This document shows, piece after piece, positions 25,702-34,075 of a DNA stretch of 64,000 nucleotides. The notes under the pieces are model-generated. The model saw nothing but the letters and a program-made list of their open reading frames with translations, did not search any database and was not told the origin of the DNA. Source of the stretch: JAEYXS01 sp943367715. Its GTDB lineage: Bacteria > Verrucomicrobiota > Verrucomicrobiia > Limisphaerales > JAEYXS01. Both the position numbers and the translations under genes were made by a program. Position 1 is the stretch's first letter. Every line of letters starts with the position of its first letter. Location of the stretch: assembly GCA_943367715.1 (NCBI GenBank), contig CALRJY020000024.1:1-64000 (forward strand), given 5' to 3'.

Positions 25702-27450
25702 ATGAAACGGCTTACGCGCTTCTTTGTCCTGCTCGGTCTCGTCGCCTGCACGGCGGCCAGCCAGGCCCAGCAGGTGTCCGTGGTGGAAAAGGAACTCTCC
25801 AATGGCATGAAGGTGCTCATGCTGCCGCGCAAGGGGGAGCCGACCATCTCCGGCGGCTGGGTGGCCCGGGTGGGCAGTGCCAATGAGCGGCCCGGCATCA
25901 CCGGCATCGCGCATCTCTTCGAGCACATGATGTTCAAGGGCACGCCGACGCTCGGCACGAAGGATTACAAGAAGGACCTGGAGATCATCAATGAACAGGA
26001 ACGCGTCCGCGACCTGATGCGGGCCGAAGAGTCCAAGGTGCGGGACCTGTATCGCAAGGGCGAGATCGCCGATCCCTACAAGCCGGAGAACAAGACGGCG
26101 CGCTACAAGGAGCTGGAGAAGCAGTTCAACGAGCTGATCAAGCAGCAGCGCGAGATCATGGTGAAGAACGAGTTTGACCGCGTTTACACGGCGGCGGGTG
26201 GTTCACAGATGAACGCGTTCACCTCCACGGACATGACGGCCTACTTCATCACCGTCCCGGCGAACCGCCTGGAGTTCTGGATGTGGATGGAATCCGAACG
26301 GCTCCTGCGCCCGGTCTTCCGCGAGTTCTATGCGGAGCGGGATGTGGTGTTCGAGGAGCGTCGCATGCGCACTGAATCAACGCCTACAGGCCGCTTGGAG
26401 GAGATGTTCAACGCGATGTTCTGGGAATCACACCCCTACTCCTGGCCGACAGTCGGCTGGCCCTCGGACATCCCGGCGATCAGCAAGGCGCAGGCGGATG
26501 AGTTTTATGCCCTTTATTATCAACCGCAGAACCTGACGCTGGTGCTGGTGGGTGATTTCGATCCGGCCGCGTGTCACAAGCTTTGTGAGCAGTATTTCTC
26601 GCGCATCCCGAAGGGCAAGCAGCCCGCGCCGGATGTGGTGACGCTGGAGATGAAACAGGCGGGCGAGAAGCGCATGAACGGCGAGGCGGAGGCGAATCCG
26701 ATGGTGGACATCCTCTATCACACGGTTCCTTTCGGCCACAAAGACTCGTATGCGCTGGAAGTGCTGGGGCAACTCCTCTCCACGCGCACGGGCCGTCTCT
26801 ACAAGGGACTCGTGCTCGGCAAACAGGTGGCCACGGAGACGTGGGCGCGGCAGGACGGCAACAAGTGGGCGGGCTCATTCAACATCGGTGCCGAAACTAA
26901 GGACGGGGTGACGCCCGCTGACGCCGAAGCCGCCATTTACGCGGAAATCGAGAAGCTCCAGAACGAGACGGTCTCCAATGACGAGCTGCAGAAGGTGAAG
27001 AACAACTTCGCGGCGAGCGAGTATCGCAAGCTGGCGAACAATCACGCGATCATGTTCCAGCTCATCTTCAACGAGGGTTTCGGTGACTGGAACGAGATCA
27101 ATAACGGCGGCAAGAAGGTCCAGGCGGTCACCGTTGATGACGTGAAACGGGTGGTGAACGAATATTTCAAGAAAGAGAACCGCGCAGTGGCCACCTACAC
27201 GCGCAAGCCGGGCAAGGAACCGGCAGGCGGCGATGACATCTTCGCGGGATTGAGCGAAGAGCAGAAATCCGTCATCCGCAAGGTGCAAAGCACCATCCAG
27301 GCGGAGTCCAGTGTGGAGAAATTAAAGCAGGCACAGGAGCAGATCACGAAGCAGATGGGCGGTGCGGATGCGAAGAACAAGCCGTTCCTGCAAACGTATC
27401 TGAAACTGGTGACGGAACGTATCAACGCTTTGGAGAAAGGGACGAAATGA
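25702..27450 (+). CDS. M16-family zinc metalloprotease, catalytic subunit
   Basis: 582 residues with a signal peptide (MKRLTRFFVLLGLVACTAASQAQQ). The inverted zinc motif HLFEH is at residues 71-75. After it comes a Lys/Glu-rich coiled insertion of about 80 residues that is not in standard M16 enzymes. The downstream conserved SQMNAFTSTDMTAYF and WMWMESERLLRPVF supply the third zinc ligand region. The second half (DEFYALYYQPQNLTLVLVGDFDP) is the usual non-catalytic repeat. The stop overlaps the start of the next gene by four bases, and the pair forms the usual active plus inactive M16 unit acting in the periplasm. Confidence 0.92.
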   Translation: MKRLTRFFVLLGLVACTAASQAQQVSVVEKELSNGMKVLMLPRKGEPTISGGWVARVGSANERPGITGIAHLFEHMMFKGTPTLGTKDYKKDLEIINEQERVRDLMRAEESKVRDLYRKGEIADPYKPENKTARYKELEKQFNELIKQQREIMVKNEFDRVYTAAGGSQMNAFTSTDMTAYFITVPANRLEFWMWMESERLLRPVFREFYAERDVVFEERRMRTESTPTGRLEEMFNAMFWESHPYSWPTVGWPSDIPAISKAQADEFYALYYQPQNLTLVLVGDFDPAACHKLCEQYFSRIPKGKQPAPDVVTLEMKQAGEKRMNGEAEANPMVDILYHTVPFGHKDSYALEVLGQLLSTRTGRLYKGLVLGKQVATETWARQDGNKWAGSFNIGAETKDGVTPADAEAAIYAEIEKLQNETVSNDELQKVKNNFAASEYRKLANNHAIMFQLIFNEGFGDWNEINNGGKKVQAVTVDDVKRVVNEYFKKENRAVATYTRKPGKEPAGGDDIFAGLSEEQKSVIRKVQSTIQAESSVEKLKQAQEQITKQMGGADAKNKPFLQTYLKLVTERINALEKGTK

Positions 27451-28946
27451 AGAAGGGCACGATGAATCGCCGCACCTGGCTGGCAATGACCTTGGCCGCC
27501 ACCGCGACCACCGCTTTCGCTGCTGACATCCCGGATCGCCCGGAGAAGCTGCCGGTGAAGCCGCTGAAGTATGATGCGCCGAATCCGGCGGATTACCGCA
27601 CGGCTCTGAAAAGCGGGCCGGTCGCCTATCTGGTGCCGGATCGCGAATTGCCGCTGGTGAATATCAGCATCCTGGTGCGCACGGGCGATTACCTGAATCC
27701 GCCGGGCAAGGAAGGCCTCGCCAATCTCACGGGCTACTTGCTGACGAAGAGCGGCATCGCCTCCAAGAGCGCGGAGGAACTGGATGAACGACTGGCTTTC
27801 CTGGCGGCGCAACTGGGCTCCGGCGTGGCTGAAGCGCAAGGCACGGTGACGCTAAACCTGCTCTCCAAGGATCTCGATGAAGGTCTGCAAATCTTGCGGG
27901 ATGTGCTGACGTCGCCGAAGTTCCAAGACGACAAGATCGCGCTGCGCAAGCAGCAGACGCTGCAGGGGATGAAGCAGCGGAATGATGATTCCGCGGCGAT
28001 GGAACTGCGCGAACGGCGCTTCCTGCTTTATGGCGACAAGTTCTTCATCAATCAGCATCCGACGGCGGCCTCCATTGATTCCATTTCCAAGGATGACCTG
28101 AAGGCGTTTCATCAGAAATGGTTTCATCCGGGCAATTTCGTGGTGGCGGTGAATGGTGATTTCGATCGCACGGAGATGACGGTGAAGCTGGAGAAGCTCT
28201 TCGCCAACTGGCCGTTCAAGGGCGAGAAACCGCCCGCGGTGCCGAGCGAGGTGACCTTCGCGAAACCGGGCGTTTACATCGTGGACAAGGACGTGCCGCA
28301 AGGCCGCGTGTCCATCTTGCTGCCGGGTGTGTATCGCGATAATCCGGATTACACGGCCATCACGGTGATGAACGACATCCTGGGCGGGGGCGGGTTCACG
28401 TCGCGCATCGTGAATCGCGTGCGTTCGGATGAGGGCCTCGCCTATTCGGCGGGATCGGGTTTTCCCGGCGGCATCTATTATCGCATGGCGTTTGTGGCGG
28501 CGTTTCAATCGAAGTCCGGCACGGTGCCTTATGCGACCTCGATCGTGATGGAGGAATTGCAGAAGATGGCGACGCTACCCGTGACGGACGAAGAGCTGGT
28601 CACTACGAAGCAATCGTTCATCGATACGTTCCCGCAGAGTTTTTCCACGGCCGCACAAGTGGCCGGGACGTTCGCGAGTGATGAACTCACGGGGCGTTAT
28701 GCGAAGGACCCGACATTTTGGAAAACGTATCGCGACAAGGTGACCGCAGTGGATGCGAAGGAAGTGAAACGCGTGGCCGCGAAGTATCTGACGAAGGATC
28801 AGGTGGCGATTCTCATCGTAGGTAAAAAGGACGACATCCTGAAAGGTCACCCGGATCACGCGGTGAAACTGACGGATCTGAGCAAGGGAGGGTTGGTGGA
28901 TGTGCCCTTGCGCGACCCGCTGACGATGAAGCCGATGGGGAAGTAA
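27447..28946 (+). CDS. M16-family protein, non-catalytic partner
   Basis: 499 residues with an N-terminal signal (NRRTWLAMTLAATATTAFAAD). It keeps the M16 fold (PLVNISILVRTGDYLNPPGKEGLANL, KWFHPGNFVVAVNGDFD, YTAITVMNDILGGGGFTSRIVNRVRSDEGLAYSAGSG read in parts). The HxxEH motif is replaced by LTGYLL, so zinc catalysis is lost. The RxxxGLAYS part, used by inactive subunits to complete the partner, is retained. Translational coupling to the preceding gene strongly supports a heteromeric protease. Confidence 0.92.
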   Translation: MKKGTMNRRTWLAMTLAATATTAFAADIPDRPEKLPVKPLKYDAPNPADYRTALKSGPVAYLVPDRELPLVNISILVRTGDYLNPPGKEGLANLTGYLLTKSGIASKSAEELDERLAFLAAQLGSGVAEAQGTVTLNLLSKDLDEGLQILRDVLTSPKFQDDKIALRKQQTLQGMKQRNDDSAAMELRERRFLLYGDKFFINQHPTAASIDSISKDDLKAFHQKWFHPGNFVVAVNGDFDRTEMTVKLEKLFANWPFKGEKPPAVPSEVTFAKPGVYIVDKDVPQGRVSILLPGVYRDNPDYTAITVMNDILGGGGFTSRIVNRVRSDEGLAYSAGSGFPGGIYYRMAFVAAFQSKSGTVPYATSIVMEELQKMATLPVTDEELVTTKQSFIDTFPQSFSTAAQVAGTFASDELTGRYAKDPTFWKTYRDKVTAVDAKEVKRVAAKYLTKDQVAILIVGKKDDILKGHPDHAVKLTDLSKGGLVDVPLRDPLTMKPMGK

Positions 28947-29182
28947 GGCTACTTTCAGAACAGGGCTTAAACACCTTTCGTGGAATAGGTTCCAGAAGGG
29001 AAATGAGCTTGTCATTGAGGGCTCACGATAAGTCTGTGGAATAAAATCCATTGGACAGGCCTCTAAACAGGTGTATAAATCTACCCAGTCACCAACTGTT
29101 CATTGCTCATGCCGGGTAAGCGTGGGCGTCTATGAGCAGAGGTGGCACGGGTAGATATCACCCGTAACAAAGGTTAAACTGT

Positions 29183-29398
29183 ATGAAGCTCATCAAAGTG
29201 CTGGCCGTTGTGGCCATGGCAGTGTCCCTCGTCACGATGGCCCAGGCCGAAGACAAGAAGCCCGCCGCTCCTAAGGGCGAGCCCGGCAAGTGCTGCGCCA
29301 AGGCCACCAAGGAAGGCAAGACCTGCTCTCACGAGTGCTGCGTCAAGGCCGCCAAGGAAGGCAAGAACTGCGAGAAGTGCGGTGGCAAGAACTCCTAA
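29183..29398 (+). CDS. Small exported Cys-rich protein
   Basis: 71 residues. A signal peptide (MKLIKVLAVVAMAVSLVTMAQA) precedes a mature part of about 48 residues with eight cysteines in the pattern CC, C, CC, C, C, arranged in two near repeats: CCAKATKEGKTCSHE and CCVKAAKEGKNCEKC. It looks like a periplasmic metal-binding peptide. A strong terminator follows at once, so it is a single-gene transcript. The upstream 236 bases contain a GGGTAGAT/ATCTACCC inverted pair. Role unknown. Confidence 0.8.
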   Translation: MKLIKVLAVVAMAVSLVTMAQAEDKKPAAPKGEPGKCCAKATKEGKTCSHECCVKAAKEGKNCEKCGGKNS

Positions 29399-29418
29399 GT
29401 TCTTAGCAACAACTCTCA

Positions 29419-29452
29419 AACAGGCCGACCCATAGGGTCGGCCTGTTTTTTT
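29419..29452 (+). terminator. Rho-independent terminator
   Basis: Twelve-base stem (AACAGGCCGACC and its complement) around a short loop, then a run of seven T. It lies 20 bases after the stop codon of the Cys-rich gene. Confidence 0.9.
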
Positions 29453-29525
29453 GGCGGGTTGCACCCACGGGCCAATGTGAGAAAACGTCGGCCTCCCTCT
29501 TCCACCTTCTCTTTCCTCTCATATT

Positions 29526-29545
29526 GGCCCGCCGGTGCAACCGGC
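29526..29545. repeat. Dispersed repeat R1, copy 3
   Basis: GGCCCGCCGGTGCAACCGGC, in the gap between two convergent terminators. Here it is not at a stop codon. Confidence 0.65.
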
Positions 29546-29581
29546 AAAAGAAAGCCGGCGGACCTTGCGATCCGCCGGCTC
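29546..29581 (-). terminator. Rho-independent terminator of rpsA
   Basis: Ten-base stem (AGCCGGCGGA at 29553-29562 with TCCGCCGGCT at 29571-29580). On the minus strand it is followed by TTTCTTTT. It lies about 30 bases after the rpsA stop codon. Confidence 0.8.
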
Positions 29582-29609
29582 TTGAATTCGCTATTGCTAG
29601 CTCGCTTGA

Positions 29610-31283
29610 TTATTCTTCGTCGCGACGAACCATGTCGTCCGCGGCATCGAACGCGTGCTGCAGCGCCACGAGATCTTCACCGGGCTTAAGCTGGTCGAGC
29701 AGCTTCTGCTCTTCCTTCAACTGCTCGGTGGAGTAGTTCGCGGCCTTGATGGACAGACCGATACGGCGATCCGCCTTATCGATCTTGATCACGCGCGCGG
29801 TGACGTCCTGGTCAACCTTCAACACGTTCTTGATCTTGTCCACGCGCTCTTCGCTCACTTGCGAGATGTGCACCAAGCCATCGATGTCGTGAGCCAGGCC
29901 CACGAACGCACCGAAGCTCGCGAGCTTCGTGACCTTGCCGTTCACCAGGTCGCCGACCTTGTAGAACTTGTCGATATTGCTCCACGGATCTTCGCCCAGC
30001 TGTTTCACACCGAGCGAGATGCGCTGGTTGCCCTTGTCGAGCTCCAACACCACGGCTTCCACTTCGTCGCCCTTCTTGAGGACTTCGGAAGGATGATTGA
30101 TCTTGCGCGTCCAGGAGATGTCGGACACGTGCACCATGCCGTCCAAGCCTTCTTCCAGCTCGACGAACGCGCCGTAGCTGGTGAGGTTGCGCACCTTGCC
30201 CTTGATCTTCGTGCCCACCGGATACTTGGTGACCGCCTGGTCCCAAGGATTCGTTTCCAGCTGACGCACACCGAGGGAGATTTTCTGCTCCTCGCGGTTG
30301 ATACCGAGCACCACCGCTTCGATTTCCTGGTCCACTTTGAGGACGTCGGAAGGCTTGGCGATGCGCTTGGTCCAGGACAGTTCCGTGACGTGCACGAGAC
30401 CTTCCACACCGGGCTCCAGTTCCACGAACGCGCCGTACGGCACGAGGTTGACCACCTTGCCCTTGACCTTCGTTCCCACCGGGAACTTGTTCTCGATCGC
30501 GTCCCACGGATTCGCGCTCTTCTGCTTGAGGCCGAGGCTGACGCGTTCCTTCTCGCGGTTGATGTCGAGGACGACCACGTCGATTTCCTGGCCCACCTTG
30601 ACCATCTCGCTCGGGTGGCCGATGCGACCCCAGGACATGTCCGTGATGTGCAGCAAACCGTCCAGGCCGTTGAGGTCGATGAACGCACCGAAGTCGGTGA
30701 TGTTCTTGACCGTGCCCTTGCGGACGTCGCCCGGAACCATCTCCGAGAGCAAGTTCGCGCGGCGGCTGTTGCGTTCGGCTTCGATCAACTCACGACGAGA
30801 CAGAACGACGTTCTGACGGTCCTGGTTGATCTTGACGATCTTAAATTCGTACGAATTGCCCACGAAGATCGCGAGATTCTTCGGCGGCACGATGTCCACT
30901 TGGGACGCGGGGAGGAACGCCTCCACACCGATGTTGACGAGCAGACCACCCTTGACCACGGCTTTGACCTTGCCCATGACCGTGATGCCTTCGTTCGCGG
31001 TGCTGACGATCTTTTCCCAGTTCTGTTTGAACTCAGCCTTCTCCTTCGACAAGACGACCATGCCGTCTTTGTCTTCGAGACGCTCGATCAATACATCGAT
31101 CAAGTCACCGAGCTTGACGGTTTTGATATCGTCGAACTCATTGGCCGGGATGACACCTTCACTCTTGTAACCGATGTCCACCATCACTTCTTTCGGGCGG
31201 ACTTCGATCACCGTACCTTTGACTATTTCCCCCGCAGCAAACTTCATCGAGTGCTGCTTCAGGGCTTCTTCCATCGTTAACAT
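29610..31283 (-). CDS. rpsA: 30S ribosomal protein S1
   Basis: 557 residues, the normal length for S1. Six S1 RNA-binding domains can be counted: the first begins near GEIVKGTVIEVRPKEVMVDIGYKSEG, later ones include GTVKNITDFGAFIDLNGLDGLLHI, GKVVNLVPYGAFVELEPG, GKVRNLTSYGAFVELEEG and GKVTKLASFGAFVGLAHD. S1 unwinds and holds mRNA on the small subunit. A TATACT-like box (31483-31488) with GTGCAA (31503-31508) lies about 200 bases upstream as a weak promoter candidate. A second ATG nine bases inside could also serve as start. The long open frame on the opposite strand is a composition artefact. Confidence 0.97.
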   Translation of the reverse strand: MLTMEEALKQHSMKFAAGEIVKGTVIEVRPKEVMVDIGYKSEGVIPANEFDDIKTVKLGDLIDVLIERLEDKDGMVVLSKEKAEFKQNWEKIVSTANEGITVMGKVKAVVKGGLLVNIGVEAFLPASQVDIVPPKNLAIFVGNSYEFKIVKINQDRQNVVLSRRELIEAERNSRRANLLSEMVPGDVRKGTVKNITDFGAFIDLNGLDGLLHITDMSWGRIGHPSEMVKVGQEIDVVVLDINREKERVSLGLKQKSANPWDAIENKFPVGTKVKGKVVNLVPYGAFVELEPGVEGLVHVTELSWTKRIAKPSDVLKVDQEIEAVVLGINREEQKISLGVRQLETNPWDQAVTKYPVGTKIKGKVRNLTSYGAFVELEEGLDGMVHVSDISWTRKINHPSEVLKKGDEVEAVVLELDKGNQRISLGVKQLGEDPWSNIDKFYKVGDLVNGKVTKLASFGAFVGLAHDIDGLVHISQVSEERVDKIKNVLKVDQDVTARVIKIDKADRRIGLSIKAANYSTEQLKEEQKLLDQLKPGEDLVALQHAFDAADDMVRRDEE

Positions 31284-31551
31284 AACAATGTAACTGACTG
31301 ACTTTCAGGGACGAACAGGAAGGAGAAATCAAAAGGCGACGAAAGCGCCTTGCGAAGACTCCATTGCCTAACTGACCGAACGTTGCGTGGCAACGGAGGG
31401 TAAGAGGTTAGGTTACCTGGTTTACTTGTTTTTCTCAGCCTCAATGAACATCCGCACACGCGGCGTTCAGGCAAGGAGCAATAGTATAGATTGAAAACCC
31501 CCGTGCAAGCGACTTTTTCAACCAATTCCCAGCCGTAATCGTCCTCAAATT

Positions 31552-31570
31552 GGCCCGCCGGTGCAACCGG
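31552..31570. repeat. Dispersed repeat R1, copy 4
   Basis: GGCCCGCCGGTGCAACCGG, upstream of rpsA. Confidence 0.65.
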
Positions 31571-31906
31571 TGTAGCCGCCGTCGTCAGACGGCGCAAACC
31601 ATCCCCACCCCATTAAGGTAGGGCGGTGGTGCTCCGCCGTCCAAACTTCCACTAAAGGTAGGGCTGGGTGTCCTCACCCGGCCGCCCTTCCTTAGCCGAG
31701 GAACGAGGCTCTAACTTCCCCCTTTTTCTTCCTTCAACCTTCTTAATTCCGCCCGTAGTGCAACTACCATTCCCCCAAAGTGGCCTTCCCGTCTGATCCG
31801 TTTTATGTTTCCTCCGCGATTGCCTCCTGTCCTGCGGTACTTTAGCAACCAGTCCACCCTCACCAGACCAAACCCTCGCCAGCCACTCCACAAAGAAACG
31901 CAGTAC

Positions 31907-31935
31907 GGTAGGGCGTTGCTGCCGCGACGCCCTGA
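31907..31935. repeat. Dispersed repeat R7, copy 2
   Basis: Begins GGTAGGGCGTTGCTGC and ends ACGCCCTGA, so the GGGCGT and ACGCCC arms pair. Confidence 0.55.
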
Positions 31936-32000
31936 CTATTTTCGCCAAAGCACTTACGTAAGCAACTACCCACCACCGCCGAAGCACAAAGCCATCATCT

Positions 32001-32032
32001 CCCTCTCCTCCAGCGATAGCTGGAGGAGAGGG
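32001..32032. repeat. Palindromic repeat R4, copy 1
   Basis: CCCTCTCCTCCAGC and GCTGGAGGAGAGGG arms separated by four bases. A second copy with a different inner stem is at 56316, at the 3' end of a HEAT-repeat gene. Confidence 0.65.
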
Positions 32033-32341
32033 CACGGGGAGAGGAGGCACTGAGCCCCCTTTCCTCTCGGCAGCCGAACTTCGACTCCTGCATTCCCTTT
32101 AGGGAATTATTTCAAAGAGCAATGAAACCACCCGACCCCTGTGAAAGTGTCTGATTCAGCCTCCTCCTCATAGGGAGGCCAAACTTTGGCCGCTGTCCAA
32201 AACCCGGCTGGTTCCGCAGTGGGTATTGAGGATTCCCCGGTGGGTCATAAAATCCTATGCCGACCGACGTCCCGTTCCCCCTCCAGCTTACGAGCCCTGA
32301 TCCAAGCGCCCGACACACTCACATATCCTAACGGAAACTCT

Positions 32342-32370
32342 GGTAGGGCATCGTTGCTGCGATGCCCTGA
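32342..32370. repeat. Dispersed repeat R7, copy 3
   Basis: Begins GGTAGGGCATCGTTGCTGC and ends GATGCCCTGA. Compared with copy 2 both arms changed so that pairing is kept (GGGCATC with GATGCCC). Confidence 0.55.
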
Positions 32371-32946
32371 CCTTGCCCCCGCCTTCTGATGGCCTGCCCC
32401 GGCTCTAACTGACGAACCGGACCGCAGGTCCCGACCTGTAACAGTCGGGGTTCCATAAGGACTGCCACCTCCCCGCCAACGCAGGACATAACAATGCAAT
32501 ACATAACATTGAAATGTTTGATGACTTGGGATTTCCCAGAGGCTGTCTACCGCTCCGAAAGAGCACAACCACCGTTCCACCCGTCCTTTACCAGCAACGA
32601 GTTGCCAGCCAGAAAACCCTATCAAAAACCACCGCCAGCACAATCACTTTTTCTCACAAATCGATTCATCATTTCTAATCCATTGCCACCCAAGAAATTA
32701 CAAATGAAGATTTTTTCCGCGGTGTTCGGCACCGCGCCCCGTGCCGATAGGTCGGGGTTTCGCGGAACGTGGGCGCCTCGCCCACAGCAACATCCCTAAG
32801 CAACGCTGGCTCCCAAAATTCCTGAACATTTACGAACGCAATCCTGCCGCAAACCGCACCCTACCCGCTCAAATAAACGCAGCCCCAAATGACGCCCGCC
32901 GCCCTCGTAGCGCACGCATCCTGCGTGCGAGTTACGCGGCATTACA

Positions 32947-33029
32947 CCCCGGCATCGGATGTCGGGGCCTGCCGCGTCCCCCTCACCCGGTAGGGCGGAA
33001 GCCGTTTACCCCGGCATCCGATGTCGGGG
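32947..33029. repeat. Two near-identical palindromes in direct order
   Basis: CCCCGGCATC-G-GATGTCGGGG at 32947-32967 and CCCCGGCATC-C-GATGTCGGGG at 33009-33029, 41 bases apart. Each folds into a ten-base stem with one mismatch. Confidence 0.6.
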
Positions 33030-33091
33030 CTCCGCCGTTGCCATCCTCCACCCGAGGGCCAACTTGCTCCGGCGTTTTGGTCGGAGCGGCC

Positions 33092-33166
33092 CGGCCTCAA
33101 ACCAGCGTGGGGCAACGCCCCACGAACAACGCCCCAAAATCCCATAGCACTGTAAGTGCGATTCAT
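33092..33166 (+). repeat. Dispersed structured repeat R2, copy 1
   Basis: Order of parts: GGCCTCAAACCAGC, hairpin GTGGGGC-AAC-GCCCCAC, spacer, hairpin GCACTGTAAGTGC, then GATTCAT. Two further copies lie at 41331 and 41470. Confidence 0.7.
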
Positions 33167-33424
33167 TCCGGAGATCGTAGCAGCCGAGGTGACGAAGCTC
33201 TGGCCTCCTGCCGACCATCTATTCCGGGCTCCATCGAAAATAACCAACTGCGTCCCAAATAAGCTCCTTCCGGCCAATCAAAAAAGGATGTGACAACCGC
33301 AACATTGTCATTGGCCATCTGTCAGATTAAGCTCGTTACCAGCTAAGACGCTTTTCAAGACCGATTTAAACTTATCAGTCAGATTGAGTTTGATTAGCCA
33401 TCGGTTTAATTTTGGAACAACATT

Positions 33425-34075
33425 ATGCCCTTAAGCCTTAACCTTCAGATGCTTAAGCAAGAAGCATCTGTTTTTGCCCATCACGAGTCAGCCCATGATG
33501 AGCCGGCGCTTTTTGGCGTTACAGATGGTAAAGCTGTCGGCACGTACCTCGAGCATAAATTCCAGCAGTATCTTGTTCAGAAGTACACCTATGTATTTGG
33601 CTCTTCGGCCAAAGGAATCGACTTTCCAGAGCTAGAAGTCGACCTGAAGACGACTAGCATAAAACAGCCGCAATCTTCCTGCCCATTCAAGTCGGCCAGG
33701 CAAAAAGTCTACGGTTTGGGATACAATCTCTTGATTTTTGTTTATCAGAAGACGGACGATCATCCGAACCAAACTGGCAAGCTCGACATTCTCCACACTG
33801 TTTTCGTTGAAGCCGCGAAAACAGCTGATTATCAAACCACGACCGGCCTCCTGAAAATCATAGAAAACGATGGCAATCTTGACGACGTTACGGCCTTTTT
33901 CGCCGAACGAATGCTTCCGCTAGACGAAATTCAAGCGCAATCCTTAGCAGAGGAAGTGCTTCGCGATCCACCGCAGGTGGGTTATCTCACCATCTCAAAT
34001 GCTCTACAATGGAGACTTCAGTACAGCCGAGTCATCCAGCAAGCCGGTATCGTGAATGGGATCGAGGCTCTATGA
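33425..34075 (+). CDS. Putative type II restriction endonuclease
   Basis: 216 residues. A PD-(D/E)xK-like nuclease site is visible: Asp66 in KGIDFPELEVDLKTTS, followed by Glu71-Val-Asp73-Leu-Lys75, then a strand and helix (KVYGLGYNLLIFVYQK). The stop codon overlaps the start of an adenine methyltransferase gene (ATGA), the normal arrangement for a compact restriction-modification pair. The DNA is clearly poorer in GC than the flanks, a sign of recent acquisition. I do not recognise the recognition site or the subfamily. Confidence 0.75.
   Translation: MPLSLNLQMLKQEASVFAHHESAHDEPALFGVTDGKAVGTYLEHKFQQYLVQKYTYVFGSSAKGIDFPELEVDLKTTSIKQPQSSCPFKSARQKVYGLGYNLLIFVYQKTDDHPNQTGKLDILHTVFVEAAKTADYQTTTGLLKIIENDGNLDDVTAFFAERMLPLDEIQAQSLAEEVLRDPPQVGYLTISNALQWRLQYSRVIQQAGIVNGIEAL

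Larger units (their letters stand above)
31284..33424. other. Gene-free region dense in short palindromic repeats
   Basis: About 2.1 kb with no convincing gene; the open frames here are short and encode low-complexity translations of repeats. It holds at least eight repeat units: an R1 core at 31552, a GCCGTC/GACGGC hairpin near 31575, R7 units at 31907 and 32342, a CCCTCTCCTCC palindrome at 32001, two CCCCGGCATC-type palindromes at 32947 and 33009, and an R2 element at 33092. The part next to 31284 also serves as the rpsA leader. The right end passes into AT-richer DNA before the restriction gene. Confidence 0.75.

Noticed and set aside
29655..31280. 541-residue open frame antisense to rpsA
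   Set aside because: It mirrors the rpsA codons, is rich in His/Asp/Leu without recognisable motifs, and rpsA is certain.
32741..33262. 173-residue open frame in the repeat-rich region
   Set aside because: Its translation follows the palindromic repeats and is Pro/Arg/Ser rich; no start signal and no family features.
31284..33424. CRISPR array in the repeat-rich region
   Set aside because: The repeats are palindromic, of several different families and irregularly spaced, without equal spacers; no cas genes.
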